Below are positions 13,341 to 26,635 of a stretch of DNA of 64,000 bases, in pieces. Position numbers and translations under genes: made by a program. Source of the stretch: Hydractinia symbiolongicarpus (taxonomy: Eukaryota; Cnidaria; Hydrozoa; Anthoathecata; Hydractiniidae). Below the pieces are notes generated by a model that did no database searches, had not been told where the DNA came from, and worked only from the letters and a program-made list of their open reading frames with translations. The stretch is taken from assembly GCF_029227915.1 (NCBI RefSeq), contig NC_079879.1, positions 29,146,501 through 29,210,500 on the forward strand, written 5' to 3'. The stretch's first letter is position 1, and each line of letters starts with the position of its first letter.

Positions 13341-16300
13341 AAATCGTTCGGGAAATGAGTTTACACACTGGGTACTTTCCTTGTATACTTTTAACTATAC
13401 GGGCTGAGTCCGGGATTTACGGGAAATCGCGGGTTTTCGTTTGCCGGCGATTAAACATCTTTCATTCAGCGTCTCATCAAAAATGAAAACATTTTTAAAA
13501 ACTACAAGTCTCATGGGCTTTAGTGGTGAAATAATAATTTAAAAAATTGTTTGTGAAATGAGTTTACTCCCTGGGTACTTTCTTTGTATACTTTTGACTA
13601 TACGGGCCGAGTCCGGGATTTACGGGAAATCGCAGGTTTTCGTTTGCCGGCGATTAAACTTCTTTTATTCAGCGTCTCATCAAAAATGAAAACAATTTTA
13701 TAAACTACAAGTCTCAAGCGTTTTAGTGGTGAAAAAATAATTTAAAAATTCGTTCGGGAAATAAGTTTACTCACTGGGTACTTTCCTTGTATACTTTTGA
13801 CTATACGGGCCGAGTCCGGGATTTACGGGAAATCGAAGGTTTTCGTTTGCTGGCAATTAAACTTCTTTTATTCAGCGTCTCATCAAAAATGAAAACATTT
13901 TTAAAAACTACAATTCTCATGCGTTTCAGTGGTGAAAAAATAATTTATAAATTCGTTCGGGAAATGCGTTTACTCACTGGGTACTTTCCTTGTATACTTT
14001 TGACTATACGGGCCGAGTCCGGGATTTACGGGAAATCGCAGGTTTTCGTTTGCCGGCGATTAAACTTCTTATATTCAGCGTCTCATCAAAAATGAAAACA
14101 TATCTGAAAACTACAAGTCTCATGCGTTTTAGTGGTGAAAAAGTAATATAAAAAATCGTTCGGGAAATGAGTTTACTCACTGGGTACTTTCCTTGTATAC
14201 TTTTAACTATACGGGCCGAGTCCGGTATTTACGGGAAATTGCAGGTTTTCGTTTGCCGGCGATTAAACTTCTTTTATTCAGCGTCTTATCAAAAATGAAA
14301 ACATTTTTAAAAACTACAATTCTCATGCGTTTCAGTGGTGAAAAAATAATTTATAAATTCGTTCGGGAAATGCGTTTACTCACTGGGTACTTTCCTTGTA
14401 TACTTTTGACTATACGGGCCGAGTCCGGGATTTACGGGAAATCGCAGATTTTCGTTTGCCGGCGAATAAACTTCTTATATTCAGCGTCTCATCAAAAATG
14501 AAAACATATGTGAAAACTACAAGTCTCATGCGTTTTAGTGGTGAAAAAGTAATATAAAAAATCGTTCGGGAAATGAGTTTACTCACTGGGTACTTTCCTT
14601 GTATACTTTTAACTATACGGGCCGAGTCCGGGATTTACGGGAAATCGCAGGTTTTCGTTTGCCGGCGATTAATCTTCTTTTATTCAGCGTCTCATCAAAA
14701 ATGAAAACATTTTTAAAAACTACAAGTCTCATGGGCTTTAGTGGTGAAATAATAATTTAAAAAATCGTTTGGGAAATGAGTTTACTCCCTGGGTACTTTC
14801 TTTGTATACTTTTGACTATACGGGCCGAGTCCGGGATTTACGGGAAATCGCAGGTTTTCGTTTGCCGGCGATTAAACTTCTTTTATTCAGCGTCTCATCA
14901 AAAATGAAAACATTTTTAAAAACTACAAGTCTCATGCGTTTTAGTTGTGAAAAGGTAATTTAAAAAATCGTTTTGGAAAGGGGTTTACTCACAGGGTACT
15001 TTCTTTGTATACATTCGACTATACGGGCCAAGCCCGGGATTTACGGGAAATCGCGGGTTTTCGTTTGCCGGCGATTAAACCACTTTCATTAGACGTCTCA
15101 TCAAAAATGAAAACATATCTGAAAACTACAAGTCTCATGCGTTTTAGTGGTGAAAAAGTAATATAAAAAATCGTTCGGGAAATGAGTATACTCACTGGGT
15201 GCTTTCCTTGTATACTTTTAACTATACAGGCCGAGTCCGGGATTTACGGGAAATCGCAGGTTTTCGTTTGCCGGCGATTAAACTTCTTTTATTCAGCGTC
15301 TCATCAAAAATGAAAACATTTTTAAAAACTACAAGTCTCATGGCCTTTAGTGGTGAAATAATAAATTAAAAAATCGTTTGGGAAATGAGTTTACTCCCTG
15401 GGTATTTCTTTGTATATTTTTGACTATACGGGCCGAGTCCGGGATTTACGGGAAATCGCAGGTTTTCGTTTGCCGGCGATTAAACTTCTTTTATTCAGCG
15501 TCTCATCAAAAATGAAAACATTTTTGAAAACTACAAGTCTCATGCGTTTTAGTGGTGAAAAAATAATTTAAAAATTCGTTCGGGAAATGAGTTTACTCCC
15601 TGGGTACTTTCCTTGTATACTTTTGACTATACGGGCCGAGTCCGGGATTTACGGGAAATTGCAGGTTTTCGTTTGCCGGCGATTAAACTTCTTTTATTCA
15701 GCGTCTCATCAAAAATGAAAACATTTTTAAAAACTACAAGTCTCATGCGTTTTAGTGGTGAAAAAATAATTTAAAAATTCGTTCGGGAAATAAGTTTACT
15801 CACTGGGTACTTTCCTTGTATACTTTTGACTTTACGGGCCGAGTCCGGGATTTACGGGAAATCGCAGGTTTTCGTTTGCCGGCGATTAAACTTCCTATAT
15901 TCAGCGTCTCATCAAAAATGAAAACATATCTGAAAACTACAAGTCTCATGCGCTTTAGTGGTGAAAAAGTAATATAAAAACTCGTTCGGGAAATGAGTTT
16001 ACTCACTGGGTACTTTCCTTGTATACTTTTAACTATACGGGCCGAGTCCGGGATTTACGGGAAATCGCAGGTTTTCGTTTGCCGGCGATTAAACTTCTTT
16101 TCTTCAGCGTCTCATCAAAAATGAAAACATTTTTAAAAACTACAAGTCTCATGGGCTTTAGTGGTGAAATAATAATTTAAGAAATCGTTTGGGAATTGAG
16201 TTTACACCCTGGGTACTTTCTTTGTATACTTTTGACTATACAGGCCGAGTCCGGGATTTACGGGAAATCGCAGGTTTTCGTTTGCCAGCGATTAAACTTC

Positions 16301-19041
16301 TTTTATTCAGCGTCTCATCAAAAATGAAAACATTTTTAAAAACTACAAGTCTCATGCGTTTTAGTGGTGAAAAAATAATTTAAAAATTCGTTCGGGAAAT
16401 AAGTTTACTCACTGGGTACTTTCCTTGTATACTTTTGACTATACGGGCCGAGTCCGGGATTTACGGGAAATCGCAGGTTTTCGTTTGCCGGCAATTAAAC
16501 TCCTTTTATTCAGCGTCTCATCAAAAATGAAAACATTTTTAAAAACTACAATTCTCATGCGTTTCAGTGGTGAAAAAATAATTTATAAATTCGTTCGGGA
16601 AATGCGTTTACTCACTGGGTACTTTCCTTGTATACTTTTGACTATACGGGCTGAGTCCGGGATTTACGGGAAATCGCAGGTTTTCGTTTGCCGGCGATTA
16701 AAATTCTTATATTCAGCGTCTCATCAAAAATGAAAACATATCTGAAAACTACAAGTCTCATGCGTTTTAGTGGTGAAAAAGTAATATAAAAAATCGTTCG
16801 GGAAATAAGTTTACTCACTGAGTACTTTCCTTGTATACTTTTGACTATACGGGCCGAGTCCGGGATTTTCGGGAAATCGCAGGTTTTCGTTTGCCGGCGA
16901 TTAAACTTCTTATAATCAGGGTCTCATCAAAAATGAAAACATATCTGAAAACTACAAGTCTCATGCGTTGTAGTGGTGAAAAAGTAATATAAAAAATCGT
17001 TCGGGAAATGAGTTTACTCACTGGGTACTTTCCTTGTATACTTTTAACTATACGGGCCGAGTCCGGGATTTACGGGAAATCGCAGGTTTTCGTTTGCCGG
17101 CGATTAAACTTCTTTTATTCAGCGTCTTATCAAAAATGAAAACATTTTTAAAAACTACAATTCTCATGCGTTTCAGTGGTGAAAAAATAATTTATAAATT
17201 CGTTCGGGAAATGCGTTTACTCACTGGGTACTTTCCTTGTATACTTTTGACTATACGGGCCGAGTCCGGGATTTACGGGAAATCGCAGGTTTTCGTTTGC
17301 CGGCGATTAAACTTCTTATATTCAGCGTCTCATCAAAAATGAAAACATATCTGAAAACTACAAGTCTCATGCGTTTTAGTGGTGAAAAAGTAATATAAAA
17401 AATCGTTCGGGAAATGAGTTTACTCACTGGGTACTTTCCTTGTATACTTTTAACTATACGGGCCGAGTCCGGGATTTACGGGAAATCGCAGGTTTTCGTT
17501 TGCCGGCGATTAAACTTCTTTTATTCAGCGTCTCATCAAAAATGAAAACATTTTTAAAAACTACAAGTCTCATGGGCTTTAGTGGTGAAATAATAATTTA
17601 AAAAATCGTTTGGGAAATGAGTTTACTCCCTGGGTACTTTCTTTGTATACTTTTGACTATACGGGCCGAGTCCGGGATTTACGGGAAATCGCAGGTTTTC
17701 GTTTGCCGGCGATTAAACTTCTTTTATTCAGCGTCTCATCAAAAATGAAAACATTTTTAAAAACTACAAGTCTCATGCGTTTTAGTGGTGAAAAAATAAT
17801 TTAAAAATTCGTTCGGGAAATAAGTTTACTCACTGGGTACTTTCCTTGTATACTTTTGACTATACGGGCCGAGTCCGGGATTTACGGGAAATCGCAGGTT
17901 TTCGTTTGCCGGCGATTAAAGTTCTTATATTCAGCGTCTCATCAAAAATGAAAACATATCTGAAAACTACAAGTCTCATGCGTTTTAGTGGTGAAAAAGT
18001 AATATAAAAAATCGTTCGGGAAATGAGTTTACTCACTGGGTGCTTACCTTGTATACTTTTAACTATACGGGCCGAGTCCGGGATTTACGGGAAATCGCAG
18101 GTTTTCGTTTGCCGGCGATTAAACTTCCTATATTCAGCGTCTCATCAAAAATGAAAACATATCTGAAAACTACAAGTCTCATGCGCTTTAGTGGTGAAAA
18201 AGTAATATAAAAACTCGTTCGGGAAATGAGTTTACTCACTGGGTACTTTCCTTGTATACTTTTAACTATACGGGCCGAGTCCGGGATTTACGGGAAATCG
18301 CAGGTTTTCGTTTGCCGGCGATTAAACTTCTTTTCTTCAGCGTCTCATCAAAAATGAAAACATTTTTAAAAACTACAAGTCTCATGGGCTTTAGTGGTGA
18401 AATAATAATTTAAGAAATCGTTTGGGAATTGAGTTTACACCCTGGGTACTTTCTTTGTATACTTTTGACTATACAGGCCGAGTCCGGGATTTACGGGAAA
18501 TCGCAGGTTTTCGTTTGCCAGCGATTAAACTTCTTTTATTCAGCGTCTCATCAAAAATGAAAACATTTTTAAAAACTACAAGTCTCATGCGTTTTAGTGG
18601 TGAAAAAATAATTTAAAAATTCGTTCGGGAAATAAGTTTACTCACTGGGTACTTTCCTTGTATACTTTTGACTATACGGGCCGAGTCCGGGATTTACGGG
18701 AAATCGCAGGTTTTCGTTTGCCGGCAATTAAACTCCTTTTATTCAGCGTCTCATCAAAAATGAAAACATTTTTAAAAACTACAATTCTCATGCGTTTCAG
18801 TGGTGAAAAAATAATTTATAAATTCGTTCGGGAAATGCGTTTACTCACTGGGTACTTTCCTTGTATACTTTTGACTATACGGGCCGAGTCCGGGATTTAC
18901 GGGAAATCGCAGGTTTTCGTTTGCCGGCGATTAAAATTCTTATATTCAGCGTCTCATCAAAAATGAAAACATATCTGAAAACTACAAGTCTCATGCGTTT
19001 TAGTGGTGAAAAAGTAATATAAAAAATCGTTCGGGAAATAA
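13341..19041 (+). repeat. 5.9-kb HOR, copy 2
   Basis: This is the second copy of 7455-13155, almost base for base. It ends near 19041, where copy 1 passes into the junction monomer and copy 2 instead continues in the nested 2233-bp repeat. Confidence 0.9.
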
Positions 19042-20142
19042 GTTTACTCACTGAGTACTTTCCTTGTATACTTTTGACTATACGGGCCGAGTCCGGGATT
19101 TTCGGGAAATCGCAGGTTTTCGTTTGCCGGCGATTAAACTTCTTATAATCAGGGTCTCATCAAAAATGAAAACATATCTGAAAACTACAAGTCTCATGCG
19201 TTGTAGTGGTGAAAAAGTAATATAAAAAATCGTTCGGGAAATGAGTTTACTCACTGGGTACTTTCCTTGTATACTTTTAACTATACGGGCCGAGTCCGGG
19301 ATTTACGGGAAATCGCAGGTTTTCGTTTGCCGGCGATTAAACTTCTTTTATTCAGCGTCTTATCAAAAATGAAAACATTTTTAAAAACTACAATTCTCAT
19401 GCGTTTCAGTGGTGAAAAAATAATTTATAAATTCGTTCGGGAAATGCGTTTACTCACTGGGTACTTTCCTTGTATACTTTTGACTATACGGGCCGAGTCC
19501 GGGATTTACGGGAAATCGCAGGTTTTCGTTTGCCGGCGATTAAACTTCTTATATTCAGCGTCTCATCAAAAATGAAAACATATCTGAAAACTACAAGTCT
19601 CATGCGTTTTAGTGGTGAAAAAGTAATATAAAAAATCGTTCGGGAAATGAGTTTACTCACTGGGTACTTTCCTTGTATACTTTTAACTATACGGGCCGAG
19701 TCCGGGATTTACGGGAAATCGCAGGTTTTCGTTTGCCGGCGATTAAACTTCTTTTATTCAGCGTCTCATCAAAAATGAAAACATTTTTAAAAACTACAAG
19801 TCTCATGGGCTTTAGTGGTGAAATAATAATTTAAAAAATCGTTTGGGAAATGAGTTTACTCCCTGGGTACTTTCTTTGTATACTTTTGACTATACGGGCC
19901 GAGTCCGGGATTTACGGGAAATCGCAGGTTTTCGTTTGCCGGCGATTAAACTTCTTTTATTCAGCGTCTCATCAAAAATGAAAACATTTTTAAAAACTAC
20001 AAGTCTCATGCGTTTTAGTGGTGAAAAAATAATTTAAAAATTCGTTCGGGAAATAAGTTTACTCACTGGGTACTTTCCTTGTATACTTTTGACTATACGG
20101 GCCGAGTCCGGGATTTACGGGAAATCGCAGGTTTTCGTTTGC
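15828..20142 (+). repeat. Nested 11-monomer repeat (2233 bp), second set
   Basis: 15835-17909 recurs at 18068-20142, offset 2233 bp. In this set the second copy is nearly complete, so the 11-mer repeat extends about 1.1 kb beyond the end of the 5.9-kb duplication. Identity ends where AAAGTTCTTATATTC in the first copy faces AAACTTCTTTTATTC in the second. Confidence 0.85.
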
Positions 20143-20293
20143 CGGCGATTAAACTTCTTTTATTCAGCGTCTCATCAAAAATGAAAACATTTTTAAAAAC
20201 TACAAGTCTCATGCGTTTTAGTGGTGAAAAAATAATTTAAAAATTCGTTCGGGAAATAAGTTTACTCACTGGGTACTTTCCTTGTATACTTTT
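20091..20293 (+). repeat. Monomer subtype A (example)
   Basis: Diagnostic bases are CTTCTTTTATTC, CATGCGTTTTAGTGG, GAAAAAATAATTTAAAAATTCG and GGGAAATAAGTTTACTCACTGGG. The length is 203 bp. It is one of the most widespread subtypes from the left edge to about 59 kb, and it is commonly followed by B or D. The central dyad is intact. Confidence 0.85.
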
Positions 20294-21915
20294 GACTATA
20301 CGGGCTGAGTCCGGGATTTACGGGAAATCGCAGGTTTTCGTTTGCCGGCGATTAAACTTCTTTTATTCAGCGTCTCATCAAAAATGAAAACATTTTTGAA
20401 AACTACAAGTCTCATGCGTTTTAGTGGTGAAAAAATAATTTAAAAATTCGTTCGGGAAATAAGTTTACTCACTGGGTACTTTCCTTGTATACTTTTGACT
20501 ATACGGGCCGAGTCTGGGATTTACGGGAAATCGCAGGTTTTCGTTTGCCGGCGATTAAACTTCTTATATTCAGCGTCTCATCAAAAATGAAAACATATTT
20601 GAAAACTACAAGTCTCATGCGTTTTAGTGGTGAAAAAGTAATATAAAAAATCGTTCGGGAAATGAGTTTACTCACTGGGTGCTTTCCTTGTATACTTTTA
20701 ACTATACGGGCTGAGTCTGGGATTTACGGGAAATCGCAGGTTTTCGTTTGCCGGCGATTAAACTTCTTTTATTCAGCGTCTCATCAAAAATGAAAACATT
20801 TTTAAAAACTACAAGTCTCATGGGCTTTAGTGGTGAAATAATAATTTAAAAAATCGTTTGGGAAATGAGTTTACTCCCTGGGTATTTCTTTGTATATTTT
20901 TGACTATACGGGCCGAGTCCGGGATTTACGGGAAATCGCAGGTTTTCGTTTGCCGGCGATTAAACTTCTTTTATTCAGCGTCTCATCAAAAATAAAAACA
21001 TTTTAGAAAACTACAAGTCTCATGCGTTTTAGTGGTGAAAAAATAATTTAAAAATTCGTTTGGAAATGAGTTTACTCCCTGGGTACTTTCCTTGTATACT
21101 TTTGACTATACGGGCCGAGTCCGGGATTTACGGGAAATCGCAGGTTTTCGTTTGCCGGCGATTAAACTTCTTTTATTCAGCGTCTCATCAAAAATGAAAA
21201 CATTTTTAAAAACTACAAGTATCATGCGTTTTAGTGGTGAAAAAATAATTTAAAAATTCGTTCGGGAAATAAGTTTACTCACTGGGTACTTTCCTTGTAT
21301 ACTTTTGACTATACGGGCCGAGTCCGGGATTTACGGGAAATCGCAGGTTTTCGTTTGCCGGCGATTAAACTTCTTATATTCAGCGTCTCATCAAAAATGA
21401 AAACATATCTGAAAACTACAAGTCTCATGCGTTTTAGTGGTGAAAAAGTAATATAAAAAATCGTTCGGGAAATGAGTTTACTCACTGGGTACTTTCCTTG
21501 TATACTTTTAACTATACGGGCCGAGTCCGGGATTTACGGGAAATCGCAGGTTTTCGTTTGCCGGCGATTAAACTTCTTTTATTCAGCGTCTCATCAAAAA
21601 TGAAAACATTTTTAAAAACTACAAGTCTCATGCGTTTTAGTGGTGAAAAAATAATTTAAAAATTCGTTCGGGAAATGAGTTTACTCCCTGGGTACTTTCC
21701 TTGTATACTTTTGACTATACGGGCCGAGTCCGGGATTTACGGGAAATCGCAGGTTTTCGTTTGCCGGCGATTAAACTTCTTTTATTCAGCGTCTCATCAA
21801 AAATGAAAACATTTTTAAAAACTACAAGTCTCATGCGTTTTAGTGGTGAAAAAGTAATATAAAAAATCGTTCGGGAAATGAGTTTACTCACTGGGTGCTT
21901 TCCTTGTATACTTTT

Positions 21916-22117
21916 AACTATACGGGCCGAGTCCGGGATTTACGGGAAATCGCAGGTTTTCGTTTGCCGGCGATTAAACTTCTTTTATTCAGCGTCTCAT
22001 CAAAAATGAAAACATTTTTAAAAACTACAAGTCTCATGGGCTTTAGTGGTGAAATAATAATTTAAAAAATCGTTTGGGAAATGAGTTTACTCCCTGGGTA
22101 TTTCTTTGTATATTTTT
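21916..22117 (+). repeat. Monomer subtype C' (202 bp, 1-bp deletion)
   Basis: This is a C monomer in which GGGTACTTTC has become GGGTATTTC by loss of one base, followed by TTTGTATATTTTTGAC, so the GTATAC palindrome is lost. It recurs near 1.80, 9.51, 15.40, 20.88, 22.10, 24.94, 27.37, 28.79, 29.60, 30.41, 35.09, 37.31, 38.33, 56.59, 58.01, 58.62, 59.23 and 61.06 kb. It is a useful marker for tracing HOR copies. Confidence 0.85.
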
Positions 22118-22726
22118 GACTATACGGGCCGAGTCCGGGATTTACGGGAAATCGCAGGTTTTCGTTTGCCGGCGATTAAACTTCTTTTATTCAGCGTCTC
22201 ATCAAAAATGAAAACATTTTAGAAAACTACAAGTCTCATGCGTTTTAGTGGTGAAAAAATAATTTAAAAATTCGTTTGGGAAATGAGTTTACTCCCTGGG
22301 TACTTTCCTTGTATACTTTTGACTATACGGGCCGAGTCCGGGATTTACGGGAAATCGCAGGTTTTCGTTTGCCGGCGATTAAACTTCTTTTATTCAGCGT
22401 CTCATCAAAAATGAAAACATTTTTAAAAACTACAAGTCTCATGCGTTTTAGTGGTGAAAAAATAATTTAAAAATTCGTTCGGGAAATAAGTTTACTCACT
22501 GGGTACTTTCCTTGTATACTTTTGACTATACGGGCCGAGTCCGGGATTTACGGGAAATCGCAGGTTTTCGTTTGCCGGCGATTAAACTTCTTATATTCAG
22601 CGTCTCATCAAAAATGAAAACATATCTGAAAACTACAAGTCTCATGCGTTTTAGTGGTGAAAAAGTAATATAAAAAATCGTTCGGCAAATGAGTTTACTC
22701 ACTGGGTACTTTCCTTGTATACTTTT

Positions 22727-22929
22727 AACTATACGGGCCGAGTCCGGGATTTACGGGAAATCGCAGGTTTTTGTTTGCCGGCGATTAAACTTCTTTTATT
22801 CAGCGTCTCATCAAAAATGAAAACATTTTTAAAAACTACAAGTCTCATGGGCTTTAGTGGTGAAATAATAATTTAAAAAATCGTTTGGGAAATGAGTTTA
22901 CACCCTGGGTACTTTCTTTGTATACTTTT
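22727..22929 (+). repeat. Monomer subtype C (example)
   Basis: Diagnostic bases are CATGGGCTTTAGTGG, GAAATAATAATTT, ATCGTTTGGGAAATGAG and CTCCCTGGG or CACCCTGGG with CTTTCTTTG. Length is 203 bp. C normally follows a monomer that ends in ACTTTTAAC (usually B or E), so its first base is usually A. The dyad is intact. Confidence 0.85.
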
Positions 22930-25291
22930 GACTATACGGGCCGAGTCCGGTATTTACGGGAAATCGCAGGTTTTCGTTTGCCGGCGATTAAACTTCTTTT
23001 ATTCAGCGTCTCATCAAAAATGAAAACATTTTTAAAAACTACAAGTCTCATGCGTTTTAATGGTGAAAAAATAATTTAAAAATTCGTTCGGGAAATAAGT
23101 TTACTCACTGGGTACTTTCCTTGTATACTTTTGACTATACGGGCCGAGTCCGGGATTTACGGGAAATCGCAGGTTTTCGTTTGCCGGCAATTAAACTTCT
23201 TTTATTCAGCGTCTCATCAAAAATGAAAACATTTTTAAAAACTACAATTCTCATGCGTTTCAGTGGTGAAAAAATAATTTATAAATTCGTTCGGGAAATG
23301 CGTTTACTCACTGGGTACTTTCCTTGTATACTTTTGACTATACGGGCCGAGTCCGGGATTTACGGGAAATCGCAGGTTTTCGTTTGCCGGCGATTAAACT
23401 TCTTATATTCAGCGTCTCATCAAAAATGAAAACATATCTGAAAACTACAAGTCTCATGCGTTTTAGTGGTGAAAAAGTAATATAAAAAATCGTTCGGGAA
23501 ATAAGTTTACTCACTGAGTACTTTCCTTGTATACTTTTGACTATACGGGCCGAGTCCGGGATTTACGGGAAATCGCAGGTTTTCGTTTGCCGGCGATTAA
23601 ACTTCTTATATTCAGCGTCTCATCAAAAATGAAAACATATCTGAAAACTATAAGTCTCATGCGTTTTAGTGGTGAAAAAGTAATATAAAAAATCGTTCGG
23701 GAAATGAGTTTACTCACTGGGTACTTTCCTTGTATACTTTTAACTATACGGGCCGAGTCCGGGATTTACGGGAAATCGCAGGTTTTCGTTTGCCGGCGAT
23801 TAAACTTCTTTTATTCAGCGTCTCATCAAAAATGAAAACATTTTTAAAAACTACAAGTATCATGCGTTTTAGTGGTGAAAAAATAATTTAAAAATTCGTT
23901 CGGGAAATAAGTTTACTCACTGGGTACTTTCCTTGTATACTTTTGACTATACGGGCCGAGTCCGGGATTTACGGGAAATCGCAGGTTTTCGTTTGCCGGC
24001 GATTAAACTTCTTATATTCAGCGTCTCATCAAAAATGAAAACATATCTGAAAACTACAAGTCTCATGCGTTTTAGTGGTGAAAAAGTAATATAAAAAATC
24101 GTTCGGGAAATGAGTTTACTCACTGGGTACTTTCCTTGTATACTTTTAACTATACGGGCCGAGTCCGGGATTTACGGGAAATCGCAGGTTTTCGTTTGCC
24201 GGCGATTAAACTTCTTTTATTCAGCGTCTCATCAAAAATGAAAACATTTTTAAAAACTACAAGTCTCATGCGTTTTAGTGGTGAAAAAATAATTTAAAAA
24301 TTCGTTCGGGAAATGAGTTTACTCCCTGGGTACTTTCCTTGTATACTTTTGACTATACGGGCCGAGTCCGGGATTTACGGGAAATCGCAGGTTTTCGTTT
24401 GCCGGCGATTAAACTTCTTTTATTCAGCGTCTCATCAAAAATGAAAACATTTTTAAAAACTACAAGTCTCATGCGTTTTAGTGGTGAAAAAATAATTTAA
24501 AAATTCGTTCGGGAAATAAGTTTACTCACTGGGTACTTTCCTTGTATACTTTTGACTATACGGGCCGAGTCCGGGATTTACGGGAAATCGCAGGTTTTCG
24601 TTTGCCGGCGATTAAACTTCTTATATTCAGCGTCTCATCAAAAATGAAAACATATTTGAAAACTACAAGTCTCATGCGTTTTAGTGGTGAAAAAGTAATA
24701 TAAAAAATCGTTCGGGAAATGAGTTTACTCACTGGGTGCTTTCCTTGTATACTTTTAACTATACGGGCCGAGTCCGGGATTTACGGGAAATCGCAGGTTT
24801 TCGTTTGCCGGCGATTAAACTTCTTTTATTCAGCGTCTCATCAAAAATGAAAACATTTTTAAAAACTACAAGTCTCATGGGCTTTAGTGGTGAAATAATA
24901 ATTTAAAAAATCGTTTGGGAAATGAGTTTACTCCCTGGGTATTTCTTTGTATATTTTTGACTATACGGGCCGAGTCCGGGATTTACGGGAAATCGCAGGT
25001 TTTCGTTTGCCGGCGATTAAACTTCTTTTATTCAGCGTCTCATCAAAAATGAAAACATTTTAGAAAACTACAAGTCTCATGCGTTTTAGTGGTGAAAAAA
25101 TAATTTAAAAATTCGTTTGGGAAATGAGTTTACTCCCTGGGTACTTTCCTTGTATACTTTTGACTATACGGGCCGAGTCCGGGATTTACGGGAAATCGCA
25201 GGTTTTCGTTTGCCGGCGATTAAACTTCTTTTATTCAGCGTCTCATCAAAAATGAAAACATTTTTAAAAACTACAAGTCTCATGCGTTTTA

Positions 25292-26635
25292 GTGGTGAAA
25301 AAATAATTTAAAAATTCGTTCGGGAAATAAGTTTACTCACTGGGTACTTTCCTTGTATACTTTTGACTATACGGGCCGAGTCCGGGATTTACGGGAAATC
25401 GCAGGTTTTCGTTTGCCGGCGATTAAACTTCTTATATTCAGCGTCTCATCAAAAATGAAAACATATCTGAAAACTACAAGTCTCATGCGTTTTAGTGGTG
25501 AAAAAGTAATATAAAAAATCGTTCGGGAAATGAGTTTACTCACTGGGTACTTTCCTTGTATACTTTTAACTATACGGGCCGAGTCCGGGATTTACGGGAA
25601 ATCGCAGGTTTTTTTTTGCCGGCGATTAAACTTCTTTTATTCAGCGTCTCATCAAAAATGAAAACATTTTTAAAAACTACAAGTCTCATGGGCTTTAGTG
25701 GTGAAATAATAATTTAAAAAATCGTTTGGGAAATGAGTTTACACCCTGGGTACTTTCTTTGTATACTTTTGACTATACGGGCCGAGTCCGGTATTTACGG
25801 GAAATCGCAGGTTTTCGTTTGCCGGCGATTAAACTTCTTTTATTCAGCGTCTCATCAAAAATGAAAACATTTTTAAAAACTACAAGTCTCATGCGTTTTA
25901 ATGGTGAAAAAATAATTTAAAAATTCGTTCGGGAAATAAGTTTACTCACTGGGTACTTTCCTTGTATACTTTTGACTATACGGGCCGAGTCCGGGATTTA
26001 CGGGAAATCGCAGGTTTTCGTTTGCCGGCGATTAAACTTCTTATATTCAGCGTCTCATCAAAAATGAAAACATATCTGAAAACTACAAGTCTCATGCGTT
26101 TTAGTGGTGAAAAAGTAATATAAAAAATCGTTCGGGAAATGAGTTTACTCACTGGGTACTTTCCTTGTATACTTTTAACTATACGGGCCGAGTCCGGGAT
26201 TTACGGGAAATCGCAGGTTTTTTTTTGCCGGCGATTAAACTTCTTTTATTCAGCGTCTCATCAAAAATGAAAACATTTTTAAAAACTACAAGTCTCATGG
26301 GCTTTAGTGGTGAAATAATAATTTAAAAAATCGTTTGGGAAATGAGTTTACACCCTGGGTACTTTCTTTGTATACTTTTGACTATACGGGCCGAGTCCGG
26401 TATTTACGGGAAATCGCAGGTTTTCGTTTGCCGGCGATTAAACTTCTTTTATTCAGCGTCTCATCAAAAATGAAAACATTTTTAAAAACTACAAGTCTCA
26501 TGCGTTTTAATGGTGAAAAAATAATTTAAAAATTCGTTCGGGAAATAAGTTTACTCACTGGGTACTTTCCTTGTATACTTTTGACTATACGGGCCGAGTC
26601 CGGGATTTACGGGAAATCGCAGGTTTTCGTTTGCC
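25292..26635 (+). repeat. Trimer duplication (609 bp)
   Basis: About 25292-26026 recurs at 25901-26635. Both copies carry the unusual run GCAGGTTTTTTTTTGCC in place of GCAGGTTTTCGTTTGCC, near 25605 and 26214. Confidence 0.85.

Larger units (their letters stand above)
20143..26030 (+). repeat. Multimer region with 1216- and 2841-bp offsets
   Basis: Markers GGGTGCTTTCC at 20677, 21893 and 24734, and CATTTTAGAAAAC near 21000, 22216 and 25057, show six-monomer (1216 bp) and fourteen-monomer (2841 bp) repeats. Left of 21.84 kb the match to the right copy has an offset of 2638 bp (CAAGTATCATG at 21216 and 23854), so one monomer was gained or lost inside a copy. A-B-C trimers are frequent here. Confidence 0.8.

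Noticed and set aside
22276-22470. 64-codon frames starting MGNEFTPWVLSLYTF, seen dozens of times
   Set aside because: Each is the part of one monomer between ATG in GGAAATGAG and TAA in AATAATTTAA. Both words belong to the monomer consensus. There is no coding signature or regulatory context.
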